Assembly: GCF_026151205.1 (NCBI RefSeq)
Contig: NC_087081.1
Coordinates: 5,513,246 to 5,577,245, forward strand
DNA length: 64,000 nucleotides
DNA from: Bolinopsis microptera
Taxonomy: Eukaryota; Ctenophora; Tentaculata; Lobata; Bolinopsidae
Reading direction: 5' to 3'
The number at the start of each line of letters is the position of its first letter. The first letter of the stretch is position 1. The notes beneath the pieces were generated by a model. It made no database searches, was not told the DNA's origin, and saw only the letters and a list, made by a program, of their open reading frames with translations. The translations under genes were made by a program, and so were the position numbers. Below, piece after piece: positions 34,759 through 46,000 of the stretch.

Positions 34759-35215
34759 TTAAGATGTTAGGAGTAAGAGAAGGCCAAAAGGATTTATAGT
34801 GTTTATTCCCAAAGGTTTTAAAGTCTTGAGTTGTTGAATGTATGTATGTTCGCGAACTTCTAAAGTTTTAGGACTAGAATTATCAATAATTGACACATTA
34901 AAAATGTTGTTAAAATCTTCCCTTTGTCTAAAACCATGATCCAACAAATGTAAGCCCAAACTATATTCATTACTTGTTTCAACTACTTTATCACCATTTA
35001 AAAGTTTATAATATTTGACCCTATGTTTTCCAGTTCTAACCCGTAGAGAGCGAGTAGCGCGACCGACGTAAGCCTTTCCACAGAAACTACGTTGGAACAG
35101 ATAAATGATGTTGTAACTCGGGCAGTTTCCAGCTTCTTGCCGTTCACTTTGAATTCATGGCTGCCTTTGACAAGTTCGCAGCATTTACGTCTTGGCATAT
35201 GGCATTTGCTGGTTG
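34759..35215 (-). pseudogene. GIY-YIG endonuclease remnant, Penelope-like element
   Basis: The minus strand first encodes a Cys-containing linker (MPRRKCCELVKGSHEFKVNG). After a frameshift near 35110 it encodes a GIY-YIG-type nuclease: YNIIYLFQ in the GIY position, KAYVGRATRSLRVRTGKH with the YIG-like YVG and the catalytic-type Arg, then EYSLGLHLLDHGF, then SPKTLEVREHTYIQQLKTL with the expected Glu, and finally GINTINPFG with the terminal Asn. That order (CxC linker then GIY-YIG) is characteristic of the endonuclease end of Penelope-like retroelements. The reverse transcriptase is not present in the window. The direct repeats at 34553-34721 and 35997-36161 flank it. Confidence 0.6.
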
Positions 35216-35996
35216 GACCCTGTTTAGCTCAATGTTATCAATGTATATCTAGGACGATAAGTTGCAATTCCCATCAGCATATAACATAGTCTGACTATAT
35301 AGGCTTGTGGTAGCTAAAGCTTTGCCTCGAGATCCAACTTAGTTAGTCTCGTTATATTCAGTAATCTTAAAGCTCTAAGTGTTCTAAATTTATGTGAATA
35401 ACCTGACAATTATATTACAACGCATTACGACGTGTATTTTTTGGTTAAGTTTCTCAGCGATTTGATACGACTTTCATACTGGTCGAGGTTATTAAATTTC
35501 GGGGTAATTTTATGAACAGATCCAGTTGTAATTGGTAAGTGTAACTAGCATCCTGCACTGCACTGCGTTTTGTAGACTCCGATGAACATGACCGGTTAAT
35601 GAAGATAGGTCAGGGATATATGAATGATAAGGTTGATACATCTCATCATTCATCATAAAGTCATAAGTATAGGCATGCAGTTGTCGGTATCCCAGTTTGA
35701 GAAGAGCAGCTTATATCTGATGGAATTGGTTTTGGTATACAATTCTTTCTGATGTACATTTTAAACTAGTTACAACACTACAAGTAAAAATCTATTACAC
35801 CTATTGAGTCCGAGGAGTCTTCACTCTCCTCGTGTCCTAAGATGACGTTTCTCTTGTTGTATATACATGGGTTAGTTAATTTTCAAATACTTTATCTTGT
35901 TTGATACTCTAATAATTGTTTTATTGTATGTACTTTTTTGTTTGGATACGTTTTTTGTATAAGCTTATTCTTCTAAGATTTATTCTAATTGAACTT

Positions 35997-36161
35997 CAGA
36001 GGAATTTATTTTCTTCCTTTGAATCAATCAAGGTAGATGATTTTTTGTGAATACTGAGATAAAATTATCAATTTACAGGCTATCGTCAAACATGTTGCAA
36101 GGCGTTATCTTCAGTGACTTAAGCCTACAAATTGTAAAATTTTAATAAAACCCATAATTCC
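35997..36161 (+). repeat. 165-bp direct repeat flanking the GIY-YIG remnant, copy 2
   Basis: Second copy of the repeat at 34553-34721. It is followed directly by a run of about 19 C residues (36160-36178). The interval 35216-35996 has no recognisable gene. Confidence 0.75.
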
Positions 36162-37562
36162 CCCCCCCCCCCCCCCCCTCTTAATTGTACTTCATCTTAT
36201 TTAAGCGTCCCAACGTTAGACGTTTGATTATTCACTAAGACAAACGTTTGGAACGTGCTTATAAAGTTATAAAACGCAGCAAATTAAGTCGGAAAGTGAC
36301 AATTCAACAAGTCACAGACAGATGAAATGATATGATGAATTTAAAAAGGGATACGCACGAAACACTTCGGATACCGATTTAATGATAAGTAGTCGGTAAT
36401 TTACATAAGTTTGGAATTGAGTCTGGTTGGTTCTCATTTAAGCATTTATATCGAGTAAGGTTGTTGATAATGGCCTGGAATTCAGTTAGTGAACGATTAT
36501 ATTCTTTATTTATCTGTTGTTGAATTGAACGTTAGGCTAAAATGCTTCTAATCGACATGAGTTGTAATTGTTGCGACAATTCGTTCTTTCGTTTCCCCCG
36601 GTATATGCTATACATAATATATATACTTAGGTTTTGGAACGTGAAAAATTGTATCGATTACCATTACCTACCTGCAATTGGGAGTTGTTTCTAACTTTCT
36701 AAGTTTCTGTGATCAAGAATAGCGATGTTTTCATAGACGTAAAAATATTGACGGATTGGGCAGTTGACTGAAAAACGAACATTTCATTTTTGATTCCATA
36801 TTCACTGTGATTTGATAGTTAAATCTTTAAATGATTATACGTAATGAACAATGGGGATGGAAAATGTCAAATATACTCTTTTAACAGTAAGTTTATTGAT
36901 TTTGAAATTGTCTGTATAGCTCATATAATAGTGCCTTTACTAACTATAAATTTTAAGGGTTTGCTATAGCAGACCTCTTTGACTGGTAAATTTACTTTGA
37001 GAAATATAACAAATATTTATGATTTTATGGTTTGGGCGTATCAATATGTAGTCCAAAATCTTTCAAAATTTGATTTCATCCTAATACATCAATTAGTGTA
37101 ACCATTCAGGTCTTTGATTTAATTCCGAGCCATATTTATGCATTGTTTCGCCGTTTGTTCTTTCATTTTGATAACGCCAAGCTTGATGTTACAGAAATAT
37201 TATTTTCAGACGATTATTTTAATGCAAATTTCTAACTTAGGATTCTTTTAAAGACTGAAATTTACCAATTATATGTTAAATGCTTTGTTTTGTTCTACTG
37301 CATCTTGATCCCAATTAAACGTTAATTATTCAAGACAATTAGAAGGCATGGTATAATAACTGACGCGTATTCCGAAAATGTTTAAGCAGAACTTGTAAGC
37401 CCGTCAATTCTCTACTTCTTTTAGCTTTCTTAAGGGGAAATCATCAATATTTATTGCTATGAATCTTACTAGTGGATGGTTAACTTTGTACACAATAATA
37501 ACTTAATAACGTTAAGGAAGCAATATTTAACTAAAAAAACAAGTTATTCTAAACAATTTTAA

Positions 37563-37705
37563 AGTTGTTGATTTCATATTCTCTCGTACAAAAATAGCCT
37601 ATAGGCTTTTTTTGTTACTTTGTTATTGTTTTATTTGTCATTAGTGCCTTTAGTCGCAGTGTCGTTGGTGTACAGAGAATCCGAGAAAATATGAAATCAA
37701 CAACG
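37563..37705. repeat. 143-bp inverted-repeat (MITE-like) element
   Basis: GTTGTTGATTTCATATTCTC at 37565 and the near-complement GAGAAAATATGAAATCAACA at about 37684 form arms of about 22 bp around a 95-bp loop. It is non-coding and sits about 140 bp upstream of the EF-hand gene start. The rest of 36179-37840 shows no gene. Confidence 0.6.
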
Positions 37706-37840
37706 TCAAAACGTTCATCGAGAGTGTGCTTTCACACCATATTCAAACAATTTTAAATAATTTCAACTTTACTTACTACGATTTACGTTTACGATTGAAT
37801 GATCATCCAAAGAATATACACATGCCTTAAAAGCTTAAAG

Positions 37841-40654
37841 ATGGACTTTAACCCGAGTACGTTGACGAAGGAGGAGGAGACGGAGATGAAGAATATGTTC
37901 ATAACTTATGATATTGATGCTAACGGTTCCCTGGAGCTGGATGAGCTGCAGAAAATGTTTGCTAGTTTCAATGTTATTGCTCTGAAAGAGGATCTCAAGG
38001 CTTTTTTCGAAAAGGTTATATTATAGTTTTACTTATAATTTTACAACCTCACCAATTTACCGACATTTGTTTGTTTGACTATTTCTTTGGAGGTGAATGA
38101 TCTATTAAAGTGGACATTTACTTTTATTTTTCGACTATTTTCAAAACATCAGTTCGCCATGTATTTTGTATGGAGTGATAGTAGGGCATGGGCTATGTAA
38201 CGAGAAAATTAGCATTTGAGAAAATGCTGGAAAGCTCTAGAGCATGACCAATGTTCAGTCTATATTAACGATATTAAGTCTAGGTTCAGCACCCAGTTAA
38301 TTGCATAATTGCACAATTATGTATAATAATGCAATGAGCTTCTTTAAAGGTTGACACAGACCAGGACGGCACGGTAGATTTTGATGAGCTGATGCTGTAC
38401 ATAGAGGAAATAATGGCAGAACAACCAAACTCAGATGACATTATGGACGCTTTCAATCTGATTGATGCGGACGGAAATGGAGAGGTATCTCATGAGGAGG
38501 TGAGCATAGTGTTATGGTGTGTTGTGGAGTGTTATGGAGTGTTGTGGAGTGTTATGGAGTGTTATGGAGTGTTATGGAGTGTTATGGAGTGTTATGGAGT
38601 GTTATAGTGTGTTGTGGAGTGTTATGGAGTGTTGTGGAGTGTTATGGAGTGTTATGGTGTGTTGTGGAGTGTTATGGTGTGTTGTGGAGTGTTATGTTAT
38701 TTAACGGCCAGGTAGTGCAGTTGGTTAGAACGCCATCTTTCCAAATCGTGAGGTTGCGAGTTCGAATCCCACTGTCTGCCTGGTCGTGGGGTGAGCGTCG
38801 TTGACGTTCAGCTAAGGATCGTGAGTGGTCTATGCAGCCCCCGGTCTACTCAGCCGAATACTCGAGAAATCGGGTGTAAGGGTTAACTGAAGAGCTGCAC
38901 ATTGCAGCAAAATCTCGGGCGAAGAAAGTATGGTACACACTTCCTTAACCGTCACTGGCCAAAAAAATCCTTCGGCTTCCTGTACTTTGCTGGTTGCACC
39001 TGTGTAACAATGTGGCTGTTGGAATACGCCGAAGTAAAATAAGTGTCTGGAGTGTTATGGAGTGTTATGGAGTGTTATGGAGTGTTATGGAGTGTTATGG
39101 AGTGTTATTGAGTGTTATGGAGTTTTATGGAGTTTTATGGAGTGTTGTGGAATGTTATGTAGTGTTATGTAGTGTTATGGAGTGTTATATAGTGTTATGT
39201 AGTGTTATGGAGTGTTATGGAGTATTATGGAGTGTTATGGTGTGTTATGTAGTGTTATGTAGTGTTGTGGAATGTTATGTAGTGTTATGTAGTGTTATGG
39301 AGTGTTATGTAGTGTTATGTAGTGTTATGTAGTGTTATGGAGTGTTATGGAGTATTATGGAGTGTTATGGTGTGTTATGTAGTGTTATGGAGTATTATGG
39401 AGTGTTATGGAGTGTTATGTAGTGTTATGGAGTGTTATGGAGTGTTATGTAGTGTTATGTAGTGTTATGGAGTGTTATGTAGTGTTATGTAGTATTATGT
39501 AGTGTTATGGAGTGTTATGGAGTGTTATGTAGTGTTATGGAGTGTTATGGAGTGTTATGGAGTATTATGTAGTGTTATGTAGGGTTATGGAGTGTTATGG
39601 AGTGTTATGGAGTGTTATGGTGTGTTATGGAGTATTATGGAGTGTTATGGAGTGTTATGTAGTGGTATGTAGTGTTATGGAGTGTTATGTTGTGTTATGG
39701 AGTCATGTAATCTGCCATTGCTTATCTTTAGTCTTCAGACATCAATTCTCTGATCTTTATCATCGTATTTACTTATTTAAAGTGTTATGGAGTGTTATGG
39801 AGTGTTATGGAGTGTTATGGAGTGTTATGGAGTGTTATGGAGTGTTATGGAGTGTTATGTAGTGTTATGTAGTGTTATGGAGTGTTATGGAGTGTTATGG
39901 AGTGTTATGAAGTATTATGGAGTGTTATGGAGTGTTATGGAGTGTTATTGCGTGTTATGGAGTTTTATGGAGTTTTATGGAGTGTTGTGGAATGTTATGT
40001 AGTGTTATGTAGTGTTATGGAGTGTTATGTAGGGTTATGGAGTGTTATGGAGTGTTATGGAGTGTTATGGAGTATTATGGAGTGTTATGTAGTGGTATGT
40101 AGTGTTATGGAGTGTTATGGCGTATTATGGAGTGTTATGGAGTGTTATGGAGTGTTATGGAGTGTTATGGAGTGTTATGGAGTGTTATGGAGTATTATGG
40201 AGTGTTATATAGCGGTATGTAGTGTTATGTAGTGTAATGGAGTGTTATGTAGGGTTATGGAGTGTTATGGAGTGTTATGGAGTGTTATGGAGTATTATGT
40301 AGTGGTATGTAGTGTTATGGAGTGTTATGTTGTGTTATGGAGTCATGTAATCTGCCATTGCTTATCTTTAGTCTTCAGACATCAATTCTCTGAGCTTTAT
40401 CATCGTATTTACTTATTTACACTTTCATAACAATGGCTATGTCTCCACCACGCGCGCTTCAATTGTATCAAATTGTTATTTTTATGATAATCTGACCGAT
40501 CCTAATTACTCTTTTGAAGGTAGCGGTTGCGATGCAGAAAGCAGACGTTGGAATTCTAACAAAAGACATTATTTATCTGTTGGAGGAAGCAGACCTCAAT
40601 ACTGACGGAAAAATCAGCTTTTCGGAGTTTCGGAGCCTCATATACGGACTATGA
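37841..40654 (+). CDS. four-EF-hand calcium-binding protein (calmodulin/troponin C-like), 3 exons
   Basis: Exons 37841-38014, 38350-38499 and 40520-40654 join in phase 0 at both introns (donors AAG/GTTATA and GAG/GTGAGC; acceptors CTTTAAAG and CTTTTGAAG). The 152-residue product has the length and layout of calmodulin/troponin C proteins. There are four 12-residue loops: DIDANGSLELDE (24-35), DTDQDGTVDFDE (60-71), DADGNGEVSHEE (97-108) and DLNTDGKISFSE (133-144). All have acidic position 1 and Glu at position 12, so all four could bind calcium. Both introns fall between the DNA for adjacent loops. The linker between lobes is IEEIMAEQPNSDDI. It is a cytosolic sensor or buffer, not calmodulin itself: N-terminus and linker differ. 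Intron 2 (2.0 kb) is almost wholly minisatellite plus a SINE. The stop codon is TGA at 40652. Confidence 0.92.
38500..40343 (+). repeat. 10-bp intronic minisatellite (GTGTTATGGA)
   Basis: Intron 2 of the EF-hand gene consists of about 150 copies of a 10-bp unit GTGTTATGGA with variants (TGTA, TGTG, TATTA). It starts right at the donor site (38500). It is interrupted by the SINE (38706-39045) and by a 78-bp unique segment at 39702-39779. That segment recurs at 40342-40420 (CATGTAATCTGCCATTGCTT shared), which shows a duplication of about 640 bp. Long open frames across it are artefacts. Confidence 0.95.
38706..39045 (+). mobile_element. tRNA-derived SINE
   Basis: A 340-bp insertion inside the 10-bp minisatellite. 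The 5' 78 bp are tRNA-like: an A box TAGTGCAGTTGG and a B box GAGTTCGAATCC, with GGCCAGG pairing with the CCTGG near 38783. A tRNA-unrelated body follows, ending GAAGTAAAATAAGTG. The tRNA part lacks a believable anticodon arm, so this is not a functional tRNA gene. Pol III promoter elements look intact. Confidence 0.85.
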
Positions 40655-41006
40655 ACAGTCAAAGTGGCTTTTAAGTCTTTGCAAATGGTGTCGTTTAATC
40701 AACAGCACTATAGGTGATACATGTTTTACAGCCATAAATCATGGACAAAGATTAAAGAGTTCGGGGTGAGGTTACGGCTATAAAATTTTTAAAAGTTGAT
40801 AAATTTAAACGGTTTCCATATCGTTGATTCAAAATGATTCCATATAACCTTAATTGAACCACAATTCCACAAATTCTAAAATATTTGTACATAATACGCA
40901 AAGTTAATTTATTGAAAAGTGAAGGTTCTTTGTCTAAGAACATTATAACTTTATAATTGATATTATGACATTTTGTATGTGTAAACTAAATTGATACTTA
41001 TTTTTT

Positions 41007-41082
41007 AGAACATCTTGAGGTGATGTGTACGAGATATTAATCCTGTGTTTAATATCTCGTACACATCACCTCAAGATGTTCT
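41007..41082. repeat. perfect 34-bp stem hairpin at the end of the channel fragment
   Basis: AGAACATCTTGAGGTGATGT at 41007 starts the left arm (to 41040). After an 8-base loop the right arm (41049-41082) is an exact complement. The right arm is continuous with the DEG/ENaC-like coding sequence, so the left arm is an inverted copy of its end. Confidence 0.95.
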
Positions 41083-41515
41083 GGATAATTTGATGGTCAT
41101 GGAGATTATATTCACCAGTATGCACAAATACGAGGTCAATGAAGTCATTAAATACGACCTTGGGAACCTCTTCGGTGAGATATCAAACTCAGGATTGGAG
41201 AATTCATATGCAGAATGTAACATGTCGATGGCTCCAACACTTCTATGAACTGTCCTGGCGAAGGCAGGGGAGAGAGAAGTTATGACGACTTCGTACTTTG
41301 GCTCCTGGCAGGGAGTGTCACAATGACACATAGCTTTTTCTAGCTTTGTATTGGAATAGTTAGCATACCACTCTCGGTAATGAGGAAGCCCACAACGAAC
41401 CCAAGTCTCCAGAGTACACGACTTGTACTTACCATTATATTCTCGGGGGGTACCACTTGTACACACCCACACGTCTTCTCAAACATGGACTTATCCTTGC
41501 ACTCGGCTACACGCC
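41071..41515 (-). pseudogene. DEG/ENaC (ASIC-like) sodium channel fragment, frameshifted
   Basis: On the minus strand the reading starts ECKDKSMFEKTCGCVQVVPP. It shifts frame at a run of six C's near 41445 and continues YNGKYKSCTLETWVRCGLPH, then AMCHCDTPCQEPKYEVVITS. The C-x-C-x-x-PC-x(4)-YE pattern followed by S-x-SP is the signature of the Cys-rich extracellular domain of DEG/ENaC channels, just before TM2. A second frame change near 41185 would give EEVPKVVFNDFIDLVFVHTG, resembling the pre-TM2 strand. No TM1 or TM2 is found nearby. It is either a broken gene fragment or exon(s) with sequencing errors in the homopolymer. The fragment ends in the 34-bp hairpin. Confidence 0.6.
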
Positions 41516-41615
41516 CCCTCAATGAAAATACCGTATGTAGTTTCAGTGAGAGATGATTGCTCAGTAAGCACTAAGCAAGAGAATATAAATGGCTTAATCA
41601 AGTTAATACGTTAAA

Positions 41616-43036
41616 GTCTAGTACGATAGTATGACGGTACAAATTTATGCAATTAGACTTTTTGAGGAATTCAAAGGTGAGGAAGAACAAAAAATCGCAT
41701 CACAGATCAAAATCATTGCACTGCAAACACATGTTCATGAAGAAGAAACTAGACAAGCGACATTGGTGATTCATCCGCGCCATTGATGGTTAATACTGGC
41801 TAAAAATACGGAATACAGGGCCGGCATGCCGGAAGAAAGAAAAATGCATGGTTTCACGTTTTCGGAGGCGGAGTTATTTCATTGTATCCAGCTGTAAATT
41901 CAGAGAATATGCCTCTGTGACTACTCGTATGCAGGTGAAACATAATTTATCTATCGTTTTCAAATTTCATTATTCACAATAATCTTCTGCAGTATAATAA
42001 CTGTATTATTAAATTCACAAATTTCTAATAATTGCCTTCATAATGTTTGATAAGAAGGCGCCATTGGTCCTATACTGCTTTGATCACAGATTGCTCCCAC
42101 AAAAGGTCCATTCCGCTTCGTTGATATGTTGTGGATCAGCCTATCACATCATAATATAAACCAATCGATCAGTAAAATTACTGGCCTCCCACCTCCTTTC
42201 ACATTAGAAATCTAAGAATTACAGTCGTAATGGATTTTCTGAAGTTGGTTCGTGCGTCAATTTTGTCAGGAAAGTGTTAAGTGCGTAAAGCGTGCGTTAT
42301 GATTTTTGTTCGTACGTTAAAGTGCGCTATGTTTTAGAAGTGCACACGAACCAACTGTGATGCAGTTTGATAGTTAAACATTCCTGTCCTCTTGATAAGC
42401 TGTTAGGTTTCTGCCTTTGATATCCTAACTATTATCATGAGTTAGAATTTAAGTTAAATAAAATACCACTCCTTTATATAATACCTCACACGACGCATTT
42501 GACAATGACACCAATAAATGATGAATTTAGTCATTTTAACCCAGACATCAAGCTTGAAATACCAGTTAAATCATTCATGTAATACTATGAGTATGATAGT
42601 TGACATACGTTGCATACCACTTATCGGCCGCAAAGCCGCCGATATTTGGGATACGCAACATGAATAAATATATGATGGTTAAACTGATCTTTAAAACTAA
42701 TATCTCAATATGTAAACTTGCATTTAAATCGTCACAACGGAACACCACCCATCATTATAACTGTTGCAATTTTTGAATAATTGGCTTCTTGACCAAAGAA
42801 TTTCAGTTTAAGATCAAAAAGTTTATAGAAAAAATGAAATTCTTTTTTTGCCAAGCACAAAAAATGATTACCAATTAAGATTAACAACACGAAAAACTTA
42901 CAGCATTAAGAATTAATAAGAAAATCTAAGTATTAGCGACATTGAGCAACAATAAAAATATTTCTAATGAAAGAAGAGAACTATCCTTGGTTTATAAGTT
43001 AAGGGTTCATGAAATAATATACTGTAAAATATAATT
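41616..43036. other. non-coding interval
   Basis: No gene is supported. A segment of about 55 bp at 42888-42940 (CGAAAAACTTACAGCATTAA) is a diverged copy of GPCR intron sequence at 43446-43500, so the 3' flank of the GPCR contains a small partial duplication. Confidence 0.4.
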
Positions 43037-46000
43037 TCATATATATTGCTCCCTCAAAAAAGTTATCCTGGACAAAACTATGGAATTTGTAAAATGACAT
43101 TTTTTAGAATACTTTGCCTTCAAACTCCTATTCATTGCCAACTTCCTATTAATACTCCGATTATACAAAATATATAAAAAGGGGTTAACTGCAGAGTTGA
43201 GATTCAAAAGAATCTGCTCCGAAAAACATTTGAAATATTTGTAATTGAAGAAGATAAATTTGGAGACGGTTATATTGCGAATGTTAACGAATCGGAAGCC
43301 TATGTAAATGGAGTAACAGAAGATAGAGGTCACCATAATGGAGATAGCACACGTCAACATTTCATCCTGCTCTGACTCTGAAAATATGACCGGTATTCTA
43401 AAATTATTCTGGGTATTTTTCACTATAATTTTACAATTACAAAGCATGAAAAACTTACAGCACCAAGAATAAATAAAATAATCTAAGTATTATCGTAACC
43501 AGGTTTAAATACGATTAATACGCTTGGTTTTAAGGCCTCTAACAGATAAAATACCGTAAACCTTGCTTTCAGAATAATTAATTTTAATCAGCAATTGAAA
43601 GAGCATTGAGTTGGGGGTGGTGTGGGTAGATAAATTGCTTCAAAAAGAGCTGAAGTTGTCCCGTGTCCACATAGGAAGGCCTCTAATCACTAATGTACGG
43701 AGAAAAAAATGTTCAAATTCATAAACAGATAAACGTTACAAATTTCATTCTTGCTTCTCATTCAATTCTCCCTCATAATTTGGTTAATTTTTGGAAAATT
43801 TCCAAAACTTACTTTGGCGTTCTAGTTGTATTCCAGCGCTGACACTGCTTCTTTTTATTGTCCGAGCACTGACAACTATCAGCACTGTTGCCAGGATCAG
43901 TAGGATTAGGATCAGCTCGTAGTTCAGGAAAAATGATATGTAGATCTGAGATATTGGGGGTATCCAAATGTTAATACAGTTATATTATACTTATGATACT
44001 TATATATATACTTATAAGTCTTATATATAATACAATGTTTGAGCATGACATTTTTCCACCCCCGATAAGTCGATAATAAGTTAAAAATAAAGTTATATTA
44101 TCCATGAGGGATGACATTAGATACCTGCAGCTACTCAAAATTCATGTATGGAAACAATGATAAAGTGACGCAGGCGCTATTCAGCGGTATAAAATTTGCA
44201 AAATTCTCGATTAAACATGTCAGGATGGCCGAGTGGTTAAGGCGCCAGATTCAAACTCTGGTCCACGAATGTGGGCGTGGGTTCAAATCCCACTTCTGAC
44301 AACTTTTACTTTTTAACTGATCATGATTTAAATCGATCTACAGTAAAGCGCCGCGCCCCTGATTAACCGCAAATTCCGATTTACCGCAGTCATTTCCTTA
44401 ATATACAGGGGGGGGGGGGGGGGGGGGGCCCGGGGGGGGGGGGGGGGGGGGGCAAAAGTCAGTACCCATACGTTGGGTCTTATACCACCGCCGTGTTTTA
44501 TATTTGAGAGTTGTTGCTTTGCAGATGGCATTCTGTACCTTACTTGTTCAAGGATTCCGTCACCAAAATTTGAAAATTAGATTTTTGGGGGCCACACCCA
44601 ATCAACATTGAATTGCTTATACTGGTGTTTGTAAACCTGTTAGAGACTCCATTGTAACACTAACATATTGCAATAGTTCACTCAATCTGGAATATAATCT
44701 GAAAAGATGGTGCGAAACGGATTTAAAAAATAAAATGACGAAGCTATTAAGCAATTTGTTTATCTCGTTAGCAAAATTGATTGGGTACTCAATGATTACC
44801 CAATTACGACACCATAATTGGACTCTCTGCACGATTCCCGTAATGCGGATCTATAGCCTCAACCCAATCACCTGATCGCACGTATAATGAACAAACTCGT
44901 TGTGCTTCATATCTCGGTTGCATCTGAGTAGCATCAGATGCATCTGAGTAGCTATAATAACTCTCTTTTTTTTTGAAAAGAATTATTTCAATTGGGCACT
45001 CAGTGATTGAGCTAACGTATGGGTACTGACTTTTGCCCCCCCCCCCCCCCCCCCCCCCCCCGGCCCTGTACATAATGTGAACAATAAAAACCCCGATTTG
45101 CCGCGGATTTGCTTTCTCCTAAGTATTTAGTCGGCACTTACGTTTTTATTAATATCTATTTAATGGCTTTATTTTGTGATTTATAAACGTAAAACTCAAA
45201 ATTTCAGTCGATCACATATTAACATGTAAATTGTTTGAATATGGTTCTTTGGCCCGAAAAGGACCAAATTAGACCCCCCATAACTAAGGTATTACGATTA
45301 ATTGTCTATTCTGAAATCGGTAAAGGCTCAATTATTGGTCCTTGATTGAAAGTAAGTAGGAGTAGAAGTCTATAATTTCGCAGCACCAAAAATAAGACAG
45401 TCCGTCAATAAAGTTAATTCAGTTCGAAACAGGGCCGTAGGCAACAAAAAAATGAAATCAGAACTCTGTCCACTAGCCCGTCCGGTGGTGGAGACGCAAG
45501 ATGTCTTGGCCTGGGCGTGCTAGCCCGAATCGGACCCAAGGTATAATGGTCGTCCCTTTCATTTATATATGATCTCACCAGTACCTTATCAGACGTTATT
45601 TGACCGGACTTTGCGTGAACGGACACATGAAGTTTGAAGGAACGTTAAAATGAACGCTCAAGGGACAATCTACTTAAGTATTATATAACTATGCTTGGTG
45701 TAGCTTGTTGGGATAGTATAGGAATTCTAGTTCCTATAGTTGAGAATGAGGTAGTTGTCTGTTCACAGATCGCCCTCTTAAACTTACAAGGAAATATTTC
45801 CTGTAGATCCTTGGTATATAAGCAACATTTGACAGAGCATTGTGTGGAGTGAGCTATGTGCCCATCCTTGGAGAACCCGGCGAATGTCCTTGCTGTACGG
45901 CAGTGTTAAACAAGGAACTGAAACCGAGGGGTTCCGTTCAGGCCCTTCACACTTTGTTTCTGTCTAGTTCTAATGTACCGTCACAATAGTGACTTTAAAT

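Noticed and set aside
38706-38783. Functional tRNA gene
   Set aside because: A and B boxes are present but no proper anticodon stem-loop, and a 260-bp SINE body follows.
38392-40430. Several long frames with MECYGVLWSV repeats
   Set aside because: Pure translation of the 10-bp intronic minisatellite; all three frames are open for the same reason.
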